Of a stretch of DNA of 64,000 nucleotides, positions 51,611 through 60,307 are shown piece after piece; position 1 is the first letter of the stretch; every line of letters begins with the position of its first letter. The position numbers and the translations under genes were made by a program. The notes under the pieces were generated by a model that was not told the DNA's origin, did no database searches, and was given only the letters and a program-made list of their open reading frames with translations. The stretch lies in contig NZ_KB895346.1 in assembly GCF_000374805.1 (NCBI RefSeq), positions 64,034 through 128,033 of the forward strand, given 5' to 3'. The DNA comes from Chitiniphilus shinanonensis DSM 23277. GTDB taxonomy: Bacteria; Pseudomonadota; Gammaproteobacteria; Burkholderiales; Chitinibacteraceae.

Positions 51611-52099
51611 CTAGTGGTCGCTCTTGATCTTGTAGACATTGGACGACAGTTGCAGCGTGGCGTCGAACGACACCGGCGGGCGGTGCGGGTGCACCTTGAG
51701 CACGGCATCGACGCGGAAGCGCAGCAGGCGCTCGGTTTCGCGCGGCAGGTCGAGGGTGATGCGCACCCGGGTCAGGCGCGGCTCGTGCACTTCGATGGCG
51801 CGGCGCACCCGCTCGCGCAGCAACTCGCGGTCGTCGGGGTTGAGCAGGCTCAGGCCCGACAGATCGGGAATGCCGAAGTTGATCACCGAATCGGCGGCCA
51901 GCGGGTGCTGCTCGAACAGTTCCTCGTGCTCCATCACCCGCGTATTGAGCAGCGCCTCCAGATCGCGCGCCATCGCCGCCTTGAAATCCGGCAGCTCGAA
52001 GTAGGACTGGCGCCCCGCCTGCGGATTGTCCGGCTCGTCGTCGAGCAGCCGGTCGAGCACCGAGGGCAGGGTGACGGTCTGGCGCCGCGCGTAGCTCAT
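51611..52099 (-). CDS. tssE: T6SS baseplate protein TssE (gp25-like)
   Basis: Baseplate component of the type VI secretion system, similar to phage T4 gp25. 162 residues. Typical segments: PSVLDRLLDD, FKAAMARDLEALLNTR, NFGIPDLSGLSLLNPDDR and RETERLLRFRVDAVL. Its ATG at 52099 overlaps the tssL stop (TGATG). Last gene of the leftward T6SS arm seen here. Confidence 0.93.
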   Translation of the reverse strand: MSYARRQTVTLPSVLDRLLDDEPDNPQAGRQSYFELPDFKAAMARDLEALLNTRVMEHEELFEQHPLAADSVINFGIPDLSGLSLLNPDDRELLRERVRRAIEVHEPRLTRVRITLDLPRETERLLRFRVDAVLKVHPHRPPVSFDATLQLSSNVYKIKSDH

Positions 52100-52797
52100 C
52101 ACATGCCCAGGAAGCGATCGACCTGGTTGCCCAGCAGGATGCGGTAGGTGACGAAGATCGCCACCGCCACGATGGACAGCAGCGCGAAGTACAGCCACAG
52201 CGGCAGCTCGTTGCGCACGAAGCTCTGGAAGCGGTGCGGCAGCTTCCAGTTGGGCGCGAACTCGGCCTTGCCGCCGCGCACGTGCTGGATCTCCTGGCCG
52301 ACGCGATGGGTGAGGTAGCCCAGCTTCTCGGTGCCTTCCAGCAGGTACTTGCCCTGGAAGCCCAGCAGCAGGCAGGTGTGGTAGACCTCCAGCGCCTCCA
52401 CGTGCTTGGCCGGATCCATGCGCAGCATTTCCAGGCGGTCGAAGAAACCCTCGCCGGCCAGATGCTCGCCGAACAGCCGCAGTTGCAGCGGCATGCGTTC
52501 CCATTCCTCGCGGATGGTGAACTCGGACGACAGCACGATCTCGTCCATCAGCGCGCAGAACGCGTACTTGGCCTGCTCGATGGCCTCGCCGGGCTTGCCG
52601 AAGTTGCGCGCGTTCTTGTCGTACTGCGCCAGGAAGGTGTCGACGCGGCGGTTGAATTCGGCCGACGAATTGGGCGGATTGCCGTCGCGCAGCAGGAACA
52701 GCAGGTAAATGCCGTCCTCCAGCATGTCGCGCAGCGTAGGCGCGGTGGGCGCCTCCACGGCGAGCGGGTGGGCGGCTTCGGCGATGGTCTGAGTCAT
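52099..52797 (-). CDS. tssL: T6SS membrane-complex protein TssL (DotU/IcmH)
   Basis: Inner-membrane part of the T6SS membrane complex, 232 residues. The cytosolic helical domain comes first (DGIYLLFLLRDGNPP, AKYAFCALMDEIVLSSEF, LEVYHTCLLLGFQGKYLLEG) and a single membrane helix lies at about 200-222 near the end. There is no OmpA-like peptidoglycan-binding extension, so this is the short type. The repeat-rich gap upstream separates it from tssK. Confidence 0.94.
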   Translation of the reverse strand: MTQTIAEAAHPLAVEAPTAPTLRDMLEDGIYLLFLLRDGNPPNSSAEFNRRVDTFLAQYDKNARNFGKPGEAIEQAKYAFCALMDEIVLSSEFTIREEWERMPLQLRLFGEHLAGEGFFDRLEMLRMDPAKHVEALEVYHTCLLLGFQGKYLLEGTEKLGYLTHRVGQEIQHVRGGKAEFAPNWKLPHRFQSFVRNELPLWLYFALLSIVAVAIFVTYRILLGNQVDRFLGM

Positions 52798-52890
52798 GGC
52801 GATCTCTGGGTGCTCAAGTGCGGTTGCTTACCGCGTTGATGAAAAGGTGCTGCCAGCGACGGCGATATCGCAGCCCCGAGCAAAGCGAGG

Positions 52891-52985
52891 CTCCCTCGCG
52901 GCGGCGAGGGCGGGGGGAGTGGGGTGAAGCAGGAAGCGCCGGTACTGGCACTCTGCCCATCCACCGCGCCCGGCTGGGCCGGGAG
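52891..52985. repeat. T6SS-locus intergenic repeat, copy A
   Basis: Contains CTCCCTCGCGGCGGCGAG, the run GGGCGGGGGGAGTGGGGTG and, about 40 bases later, a small hairpin CCCGGCTGGGCCGGG at 52969-52983. The same order occurs in copies B and C. The CCTCGC/GCGAGG part can itself form a hairpin. Confidence 0.7.
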
Positions 52986-53030
52986 CCTTGCGCCCATTGC
53001 GCCAAACCGGGGCTGAACTGGGCGCCAGGG

Positions 53031-53121
53031 CGCGGCGGCGAGGGCGGGGGGAGTGGGGTGAAGCAAGGGGAGCCGGTACCCGCGCACCTCAAAACCCGGA
53101 GCGCTCGGCTCTGCCGAGTGC
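53031..53121. repeat. T6SS-locus intergenic repeat, copy B
   Basis: Starts CGCGGCGGCGAGGGCGGGGG, has AGTGGGGTGAAGCA in common with copy A, and ends with a hairpin CTCGGCTCTGCCGAG at 53104-53118. It lies 140 bases after copy A in direct orientation. Confidence 0.7.
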
Positions 53122-53166
53122 TTGTCGCCGATGGGTTGGTCAACCAGGTGCGCAGGTTCATCGAGG

Positions 53167-54516
53167 CTACCGAAAGACCGCGATCAGCTCGATCTTCAGC
53201 GACGCCAGCGTCTGCGGTACGTAAATGCAGACCGAGCGCGATTGCAGCATCCGCTGGAAGATGTCGCCGCGCGGCTCCAGCGCGAAGTAGTGGTTGCCCA
53301 CCCGCACCGGAATCGCCGACGGCGTCTGCGCCGCGTGCGCCAGGCTGACGCCGCGCAGCGCGGAGTTGAGGATCTTCTCCACGTCGTCCGGTGCGCCGAT
53401 CTTGAACTTGAACGGCACCGACTCGATCACCTGCGCCGCCGGCAGGTCGCTTTGCACCGACAGGTAGAAATCCACGTTGTCCAGCAGGCGGTCGCTTTCC
53501 AGGCGGCCGATGTAGAACGACGGCTTGGGCTGGGTCAGCGGGATCACCGCGTAGCGCGCCGAGATCACGGTATCGAGCAGCTCGCGGATCTGTTCGTCCA
53601 GCTTGGGCAGCGTCTCGGCCAGGTTGTCATGCCGGTACGGCGGCAGGTCGGCCAGGGTGTAGATGCTGGAGAAGGTGAGCAGCTCGCCGCAGAACTCGGC
53701 CAGCGCCATGTACAGCTCTTCGGGATGCAGCGGCTCGGCGTGCAGCAGGTGGTTCAGCCGGGCGAAGTTGCGGTTCACCGTGTGCAGCAGCCAGAACGAC
53801 GCGATGTCGGTGGTGCCGTATTCCATCACCGCGCGCGCCTTCTCGCGGTGCGCGCCGGCCAGCGATTCGCTCTTCACCAGCAGGATGTCCAGCAGGCGGC
53901 GGATCAGGCGCGGCAGCACCGGGCTGGCGCCGATGGTGGTCATCGGCGGCAGGTATTCCTCGTGGGCGCGCCACTGGCCGGTGGCGTCCTTCACCAGTCG
54001 TGCCACCGGCACCGAGTCGTAACCGTCGCGGTTTTCCTCCTCGACCATCAGCCGCACGTCCATCTCCAGCGTGGTCAGGTCGGCTTCCAGCGCCTGGGTG
54101 TACAGGTCGGCGATGTTGGCGTGGGCGTTGCGATAGCGCGACGGCCGGCTGCCCGGCGCATCGCCGGCGGCGGTGTTGCCGCCATACGGATTCAGGTTGG
54201 GCAGGCAGGCGTAGAGCGTGGTCTCGACGCCCACCTGCGGAATCTCGTTCAGGTCGCGCGACAGCGGCAACGGCTCGCGGGCCGGGGCGGTGAAGCGGGT
54301 GCCGTCATGGAACGACACGCTCAGCTGGTCGGCGCGGATCAGGCCGCTCTTGAGCGCGGCGTGATCCAGCTCCAGCGAGTGCAGGCCCCAGGCGTGGCGT
54401 TGCACCGCCTGGAGCGCCTCGGCGACCGCATTGTCGGAAAACAGCGCCTGCTGTTGAAAATGCTGCGGGCGAAGGAACATGCCTTCGCCCCACAGAACAC
54501 GCTTGGCCTTGAGCAT
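53167..54516 (-). CDS. tssK: T6SS baseplate protein TssK
   Basis: Baseplate component that joins the sheath-tube assembly to the membrane complex. 449 residues from ATG 54516 (MLKAKRVLWGEGMFLRPQHF); the frame is open 18 codons further upstream. Typical segments: FLRPQHFQQQALF, ESLAGAHREKARAVMEYG, LHPEELYMALAEFCGELLTF and FYIGRLESDRLLD. Lies between tssJ and the repeat-rich gap before tssL, all leftward. Confidence 0.94.
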   Translation of the reverse strand: MLKAKRVLWGEGMFLRPQHFQQQALFSDNAVAEALQAVQRHAWGLHSLELDHAALKSGLIRADQLSVSFHDGTRFTAPAREPLPLSRDLNEIPQVGVETTLYACLPNLNPYGGNTAAGDAPGSRPSRYRNAHANIADLYTQALEADLTTLEMDVRLMVEEENRDGYDSVPVARLVKDATGQWRAHEEYLPPMTTIGASPVLPRLIRRLLDILLVKSESLAGAHREKARAVMEYGTTDIASFWLLHTVNRNFARLNHLLHAEPLHPEELYMALAEFCGELLTFSSIYTLADLPPYRHDNLAETLPKLDEQIRELLDTVISARYAVIPLTQPKPSFYIGRLESDRLLDNVDFYLSVQSDLPAAQVIESVPFKFKIGAPDDVEKILNSALRGVSLAHAAQTPSAIPVRVGNHYFALEPRGDIFQRMLQSRSVCIYVPQTLASLKIELIAVFR

Positions 54517-54600
54517 TCTTGTTGCGTACCTACGAAGGAAGGCCGGCGCGATGCCGGCCTTGTCTGGCACCAGCCCGGGTGTGCCGGGCCGGTCCGTGGA

Positions 54601-55170
54601 TCAGCGCTTGGCGGGCTTGCTTGGCGCGATGGCCGTGCACTCCGGCTTGTAGTTGGCCGACTGCCCGGGGATCAACAGCGGCTGCGGCTTGGTGACCTTC
54701 AGGTAGCAATCCTGCACCACGAAGCTCAGTCCCTTGCTACGCACCGCGTCGGCATCGACCAGGAAGCGCCAGTTCTGCGCATCAGGCTTACGGAAGAAGC
54801 CCACCACGCCCAGGTACTTGGCCTCGGGCAACAGCTTGTCGGTGACATTCTGCGTCGCGCCCGGAATCAGCTGCACTTCGGTGCGTGCCACCAGCTCGTT
54901 GCCGAACAGTTCGGCATCGGTCTTGCCACTGGCCGCGGCGTCGAAGGTCAGGCGGTTGAACTCGTTCTTGTCTTTCAGCTGATATAAGCGAACGACGATA
55001 GAAAGTGGGCGGCCGTTGATGTCACGGTTGATGATCGGGTCGGCGGTGCCGCTGATCGGATATTCTTTCGGACCGCTTGCGCAACTAGTAATTGCAAAGG
55101 CCAGAAAGGCATACAAAATGGCATTTTTAACGCTGTTTCTTACAGAGTTAGGGGTTTGATTACGCCTCAT
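54601..55170 (-). CDS. tssJ: T6SS outer-membrane lipoprotein TssJ
   Basis: Outer-membrane anchor of the TssJLM complex. 189 residues with signal peptide and lipobox ITSC (acylated C30). The mature part shows the family pattern SIVVRLYQLKDKNEFNRLTF, AELFGNELVA and YLGVVGFFRKPD. GGGAG is nine bases before the ATG. First gene of the leftward arm, with a -10 box TATAAT on the minus strand at 55203-55208. The upstream and 5' coding DNA is visibly AT-richer than the rest of the locus. Confidence 0.93.
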   Translation of the reverse strand: MRRNQTPNSVRNSVKNAILYAFLAFAITSCASGPKEYPISGTADPIINRDINGRPLSIVVRLYQLKDKNEFNRLTFDAAASGKTDAELFGNELVARTEVQLIPGATQNVTDKLLPEAKYLGVVGFFRKPDAQNWRFLVDADAVRSKGLSFVVQDCYLKVTKPQPLLIPGQSANYKPECTAIAPSKPAKR

Positions 55171-55202
55171 TGGCTACTCCCTTTTGATAATTGTGAGCGG
55201 AT

Positions 55203-55233
55203 ATTATACATTAGCGCCCACGCGATTTCGCAA
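55203..55233 (-). promoter_or_regulatory. candidate promoter of the tssJ-K-L-E arm
   Basis: On the minus strand there is a perfect -10 box TATAAT (55208-55203) and a -35-like TTGCGA (55233-55228). The spacer is 19 bases, two longer than ideal. It lies in an AT-rich island between the divergent T6SS arms, 33 bases upstream of the tssJ ATG. Confidence 0.6.
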
Positions 55234-55323
55234 GTGTAACGGGATTGTTAATTATCATCTGCTTATGTGTGTTGTTCCCGCCATGCAGATGACGCAATCC
55301 TTTCTGAATATTTTCGTGGTGCC

Positions 55324-56160
55324 ATGGCGCAGTTAAGTCTCTGGTGGGTGTTACTGCCGATGCTGGGCGTGTTCCTCAGCCTCGGCTGGATCGGCTGGCG
55401 TTTCTTTTACGCCGGCGGTCTGGCCGCGCCCGCGTCCGACACGCTGGTCGCGCCCCGGCCGGTCCGCGCGCCCGCCGCGCCGCGCGAGCCGGTATGGCCG
55501 AAGGTGCGCGCCGCGCTGGCGCCCAAGGGGCGCGTCAACTGGGTGGCGCTGCGTTGGCTGGCGATCGCCGCCGTACTGGTCGGGCTGATCATCGTGGTGA
55601 CCTTGCGCCTGGCGGGCTATCACGTGCTGCGCGCGTTATCTCCGCAGGCATACGAGCGCGAGCAGCACATCCAGCTGGCGCTGAAGGACGAAAAGCTGGT
55701 GCCGCCGCCGCCGTTGCCGCCGTCGCTGTTCCTCAGCAGCGAGCGGCCGTCGCTGGCCACCGCCGACCGCGACTGGAGCAAGCTCGATCCGCGCTTCACC
55801 CAGGCCGTGCTGGCGGTGATCGCCCGCATGGAGGAACGCGGCTTTCCCATTGTGCTGCTCGAAGGCTATCGCTCGCCGGATCGCCAGGACGCGCTGGCCG
55901 ATGGCGGCGTGATGGTGACCAAGGCGCGCGGCGGGCAGAGCAAGCACCAGTACGGCCTGGCCGCCGACCTCGCGCCGATGCGCGACGGCCGCATCGTGCT
56001 GTCGGAACGCGACCCGTGGGCCTGGGAGGCCTACCAGGCGCTGGGCGAGGAAGCCGAGGCCGCCGGCCTGACCTGGGGCGGACGCTGGTCGTTCAAGGAT
56101 TACGGGCACGTGGAAGTGAAAGGCTCGATCGCCAAGCTCACCGCGCAACAGGGGCAATAA
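55324..56160 (+). CDS. tagX: TagX-like M15-family peptidoglycan endopeptidase of the T6SS
   Basis: Membrane-anchored cell-wall hydrolase, 278 residues, starting at ATG 55324. Two membrane helices (about 6-28 and 78-98) precede a periplasmic M15/VanY-type domain (about 150-275). Zinc and substrate motifs: EGYRSPDRQDAL, SKHQYGLAADLAPM with H208 and D215, and KDYGHVEV with H262. In Acinetobacter the M15 protein TagX opens the wall to let the T6SS membrane complex cross; the position between tssJ and tssM suggests the same here. The frame is open 19 codons upstream, but SD and membrane topology favour 55324. Confidence 0.88.
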   Translation: MAQLSLWWVLLPMLGVFLSLGWIGWRFFYAGGLAAPASDTLVAPRPVRAPAAPREPVWPKVRAALAPKGRVNWVALRWLAIAAVLVGLIIVVTLRLAGYHVLRALSPQAYEREQHIQLALKDEKLVPPPPLPPSLFLSSERPSLATADRDWSKLDPRFTQAVLAVIARMEERGFPIVLLEGYRSPDRQDALADGGVMVTKARGGQSKHQYGLAADLAPMRDGRIVLSERDPWAWEAYQALGEEAEAAGLTWGGRWSFKDYGHVEVKGSIAKLTAQQGQ

Positions 56161-56263
56161 GCAAGCGATGGTGGCTAAGTCGCCCAAGCAGTAGACGGGC
56201 AAGGCCCGGACAAAGGTTTGACAACGCAAGCGGGCCAAAACAGCACCCGCGAGCGCAGCGAGG

Positions 56264-56364
56264 CCCCCTCGCGGCGGCGAGGGCGGGGGGAGTGGATTCA
56301 AGTGGGGTGGACCGTTGCCGGCACACCAGGAACAGCAAGCGCCCGGCTTTGCCGGGGGCCGAGA
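56264..56364. repeat. T6SS-locus intergenic repeat, copy C
   Basis: Begins CCCCCTCGCGGCGGCGAGGG, continues with CGGGGGGAGTGG as in copies A and B, and ends with a hairpin GCCCGGCTTTGCCGGG (about 56340-56356). It fills much of the 250-base gap between the TagX-like gene and tssM. Confidence 0.7.
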
Positions 56365-56410
56365 TTTCATTTGATTTACAGCGTTGAATAAAACGTAAAG
56401 CAAGGTTCAC

Positions 56411-59400
56411 ATGAAACGGTGGTTGAAGAACGCGAAGGTCGCCTCGGCGATCGGCTTTTTGATCCTGATCCTGCTGATCTGGTTCGTCGGGCCCTATATC
56501 GGCCTGGAGAGCGCCGAGAAGCGCATGTTCTGGATCTTCGGCGTGATGATGTTGTGGGTGCTCACGCTGCTGGTCGGGCAGATGCTGGCCAACCGCGCCG
56601 GCGGGCTGATCGAGAAGATGCTGCAACGCCAGGCCGACGACGCGGTGATGGGTGCCAGCGCCGACAAGCGCGCCGAGGTCAACCTGCTGCGTCAGCGACT
56701 GCTGGGCGCCATCGATACCCTCAAGACCTCCAAGATGGGCAAGGCACGCGGCAACGCGGCGCTGTACGAACTGCCCTGGTACATGATCATCGGCCACCCC
56801 GCCGCCGGGAAGTCCACCGCCATCCTGCAATCGGGGCTCACCTTCCCGTTCAGCGACAAGAACGGCGTGCAGGGCGTGGGTGGCACCCGCAACTGTGACT
56901 GGTTCTTCGCCACCGAGGGCGTGCTGCTGGATACCGCCGGCCGCTATGCCACGCAGAGCGAGGATCGGGTCGAGTGGCTGGAATTCCTCAAGCTGCTCAA
57001 GCGCTATCGCTCCAAGGCGCCGGTCAACGGCATCCTGGTGGCGATCAGCCTGCCGGAGCTGGCGCAACACCAGTCGGAGGGCTTCGCCATCTACGCGCGG
57101 CAGATCCGCGAGCGCATCCACGAGATCGAGGACACCTTCGGTCTGCAGGTGCCCATCTACCTGGTGTTCACCAAGATCGACCTGTTGGGCGGCTTCAGCC
57201 AGTTCTTCGAAGATGCTGGCGACGACGAGCGCAACCGGGTGTGGGGCTCCACGCTGACCCACGACCAGGGCGCCGGCTTCAAGATCGGCCACGTGGTCGG
57301 CCAGCAGTTCGAACAGCTGTACCGCGGCCTGCGCCAGATCGGCGAGGAAAAACTGGGCAACAACCGCGGCAACGCGGCCAAGGCGTCGCTGTTCGCCTTC
57401 CCCATCGAGTTCCACGCGCTGAAGGACGCGATCTGCCGCTTCGTCGAACTGCTGCACGAGGACGATCCGTACCACGCCCGTCCGCTGCTGCGCGGCTTCT
57501 ATTTCAGCAGCGCGTTGCAGGAAGGCGTGCCGCGCATCGCCGCCGCCATCCGCGTCGCCGGCCAGTTCGACCTGGAGCGCGCCGGCTTCGACACGCGCCA
57601 GGCGCCGGCCTCCTATAGCTACTTCCTGCGCGATCTGTTCCGCGAAGTGCTGTTCCCCGACCAACACCTGATCACCCGCCAGACCAAGCCCAGCGGCAGC
57701 CGCTGGCGGCTGGCCGGGATGGCGGCCGGGCTGGTGGCGCTGGCGCTGATCGCCGGCGGGCTGACCTGGTCGTTCATCGGCAACCAGAAGCTGCTGGTGG
57801 CGATCGAGGGCGATCGCGCCAAGGCGACCAAGCTGGTGGCGACCAATCGCCTGTACGACCAGTTGCAGGGGCTGGCGCTGTTGCAGGGCCGGCTGGAGGA
57901 ACTGCAGCACTACCGCGTGGAAGGCCATCCCTGGCAGATCGGCATGGGCCTCTACCAGGGCGACAAGCTGGAGCAGTCGCTGCGCAAGCAGTATTTCGAC
58001 GGCGTGCGCACCGTGATGCTGGATCCGGTGAAGACCCGGCTGGAAACCGCGCTGGTCGAGCTGGCGCAGGCTGGCCCCGGCCCGGACAAACCCGATCCCG
58101 CGCCGCAGGCGGCCGACGCCCCGGCCAAGCCCGAGCAGCCTGCCGCGCCGCGCCAGCCGCGCCCGCGCAAGCCGGGTGGCGGCGGCCTGCCGGTGATTCC
58201 GCTGACGCAGGGCGAGGGCGGCTTCATGCGCGCCTCGTTCGACGGCGTGCGCGGCCAGGTGCTTCACGCCGACTACCGCGGCATGGACGGCGGCTTCGTC
58301 CGCGTCGACAGCCGTTCGCAGCAGGCGCGCCAGCTGGCCGCCGCCGCGGCGGCCAAGTTGCAGCAGCAGGCGGCCGCCAAGCCGGCGCCCCAGACGCTGG
58401 ATGCCGGCTACAACGCACTCAAGACCTACCTGATGCTGGCGCAGCAACAGCGCATGGAACAGGCGCACCTGTCCGACCAGTTGCCGCGCTACTGGCGGCC
58501 GTATCTGGAAGAGCGGCGCGGCGAGCGCAGCATCGACGAGGTGAACGCCCTGGCCGAGCGCGTGGTGGCGTTCTACGTGTCGCAACTGACCGCGCCGGAC
58601 CTGCCGCTGATCAAGAACCAGGACCGCGTGGTCGCCGATGCCCGCGACACGCTGCGCGGCTCGCTGACCCGACTTTCGGCCAAGGAGCGCGTGTACAACG
58701 AACTGAAGGCGCGCGCCAACACCCGCTTCGCGCCGTTGTCGGTGTCGCGCATCCTCGGCGGCAAGGACGCCAACATCGTCGCCGGCAGCGCCATGGTGCC
58801 GGGCGCGTTCACCCGTGAAGCCTGGGAGAAGTACATGAGCCAGGCCATCGACGAGGCCAGCCGCGGCGAGATCAAGAGTGACGACTGGGTGCTGGCGTCG
58901 TCGATCCAGGACAACCTGGGCAAGGATGCCGACGTCGACAAGAACCGCGCCGAACTCGAAGCGCTGTACCGCAGCGATTACGCCGATGCCTGGAAGAAAT
59001 TCCTGCAGGGCGTCGCCGTCGCCGAGCAGGGCAGCCTGGCGCAGGCCGCCGAGGCCACCGGCCGGCTGGCGGACAAGCAATCGTCGCCGATCAAGCTGCT
59101 GCTGGTGCGCGCCGCCTACGAAACCGCGTGGGACAACCCGTCCGAGCTGCACAACAAGCTGGAGAGCGCCAAGAAGTCGGTGATCGACAAGACCACCGAA
59201 TTCCTCAAGGGCGACAGCGAGGCGCCGCAGGCCGCGCAGGGCCAGTTCGGCCCGCTGGGCATGCAGTTCGCCACCCTGGCGGTGGTCGCCGGCAAGAACA
59301 ACCAGGAATCGGCCTTGATGACCGGCTACCTGGAGCAGTTGGGCAAGCTCAAGGGCAAGTTGCAGCAACTGGCCGCCAACGACGACCAGGCCACCGCGTC

Positions 59401-60283
59401 GCGCCAGCTGATGCAGGCCACGCTGGGCGGCAGCGGCTCCGAGTTCGCCGACACGCTGCAATATGTCGACAACACCATGCTCGGCTCGGCCGACGCCACC
59501 TCGAAGGAAATACTGCGCCCGATCCTGGTGCGGCCGCTGCTGCAGTCGTACGCCACCTTGCTGACGCCGGTGGAGACCGATCTCAACCAGGCGTGGCAGC
59601 GCGAGGTCTACGGCCAGTGGCGCACCCTGGCGGCCAAGTACCCGTTCAGCGATTCGCAGAACGAGGCGCCGATGTCCGAGATCGCCCGTTTCGTGAAGCC
59701 CAACGAGGGCACGCTCGACAAATTCGTCGACAAATACCTCGACGGTCTGGTGCTCAAGCGCGGCGGCCAGCTGGTGCCGCGCAGCTGGGGCAACCAGGGC
59801 GTGCGCTTCAACCCGGCGTTCCTCGCCGGCGCCGGGCGGCTGTCGTCGCTGGGCGGCAACCTGATGCAGGAGGGCGACAACTCGCGCTTCGAGCTGCAAC
59901 CGGTGCCCACGCCGGGCCTGTCGGAAATCACGCTGGAGATCGACGGTCAGACGCTGCGCTACCGCAACGGCCCGCAGCCGTGGCAATCGTTCACCTGGCC
60001 CGGCAACGGCGGCGCCCAGGGCGCGCGCATCCAGGTGGTGGCGTTCAACGGCGCCAGCTCGGTGGTGGCCAACCAGCCCGGCCGCATGGGCTTCATGCGC
60101 CTGATCAGCCAGGCGCGGGTGGCCGATGCCGATACCAACGCCGGCCAGCTCGAATGGCGCATCAAGAGCGGCAACGGCGACAGCGACGCGGTGAAGATGA
60201 ACTTCCGCATGGTCAGCGGCGTGAATCCGCTGCAACTGTCCGGCCTGCGCCGCCTCGGCCTGCCCGAGCGCATCACCCAGTAA
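56411..60283 (+). CDS. tssM: T6SS membrane-complex protein TssM (IcmF)
   Basis: Large inner-membrane protein that forms the T6SS channel with TssL and TssJ. 1290 residues. Two N-terminal membrane helices (about 14-33 and 39-59), a cytosolic NTPase-like region with Walker A GHPAAGKST at about 128-136 and a DTAGRYAT segment, a third membrane helix at about 435-456, and a long periplasmic part. An Ala/Pro/Lys-rich linker lies near 560-600. Length fits the family (1100-1300). tagF starts 24 bases later. Confidence 0.95.
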   Translation: MKRWLKNAKVASAIGFLILILLIWFVGPYIGLESAEKRMFWIFGVMMLWVLTLLVGQMLANRAGGLIEKMLQRQADDAVMGASADKRAEVNLLRQRLLGAIDTLKTSKMGKARGNAALYELPWYMIIGHPAAGKSTAILQSGLTFPFSDKNGVQGVGGTRNCDWFFATEGVLLDTAGRYATQSEDRVEWLEFLKLLKRYRSKAPVNGILVAISLPELAQHQSEGFAIYARQIRERIHEIEDTFGLQVPIYLVFTKIDLLGGFSQFFEDAGDDERNRVWGSTLTHDQGAGFKIGHVVGQQFEQLYRGLRQIGEEKLGNNRGNAAKASLFAFPIEFHALKDAICRFVELLHEDDPYHARPLLRGFYFSSALQEGVPRIAAAIRVAGQFDLERAGFDTRQAPASYSYFLRDLFREVLFPDQHLITRQTKPSGSRWRLAGMAAGLVALALIAGGLTWSFIGNQKLLVAIEGDRAKATKLVATNRLYDQLQGLALLQGRLEELQHYRVEGHPWQIGMGLYQGDKLEQSLRKQYFDGVRTVMLDPVKTRLETALVELAQAGPGPDKPDPAPQAADAPAKPEQPAAPRQPRPRKPGGGGLPVIPLTQGEGGFMRASFDGVRGQVLHADYRGMDGGFVRVDSRSQQARQLAAAAAAKLQQQAAAKPAPQTLDAGYNALKTYLMLAQQQRMEQAHLSDQLPRYWRPYLEERRGERSIDEVNALAERVVAFYVSQLTAPDLPLIKNQDRVVADARDTLRGSLTRLSAKERVYNELKARANTRFAPLSVSRILGGKDANIVAGSAMVPGAFTREAWEKYMSQAIDEASRGEIKSDDWVLASSIQDNLGKDADVDKNRAELEALYRSDYADAWKKFLQGVAVAEQGSLAQAAEATGRLADKQSSPIKLLLVRAAYETAWDNPSELHNKLESAKKSVIDKTTEFLKGDSEAPQAAQGQFGPLGMQFATLAVVAGKNNQESALMTGYLEQLGKLKGKLQQLAANDDQATASRQLMQATLGGSGSEFADTLQYVDNTMLGSADATSKEILRPILVRPLLQSYATLLTPVETDLNQAWQREVYGQWRTLAAKYPFSDSQNEAPMSEIARFVKPNEGTLDKFVDKYLDGLVLKRGGQLVPRSWGNQGVRFNPAFLAGAGRLSSLGGNLMQEGDNSRFELQPVPTPGLSEITLEIDGQTLRYRNGPQPWQSFTWPGNGGAQGARIQVVAFNGASSVVANQPGRMGFMRLISQARVADADTNAGQLEWRIKSGNGDSDAVKMNFRMVSGVNPLQLSGLRRLGLPERITQ

Positions 60284-60307
60284 GACAAGGCAAATCAAGG
60301 AGCGACG

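Larger units (their letters stand above)
52798..53166. other. tssK-tssL gap filled with GC-rich repeat copies
   Basis: A 369-base gap inside an otherwise tight T6SS gene set. It is mostly occupied by two copies (A and B) of a GC-rich repeat also found upstream of tssM. No gene is supported here. Confidence 0.6.
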
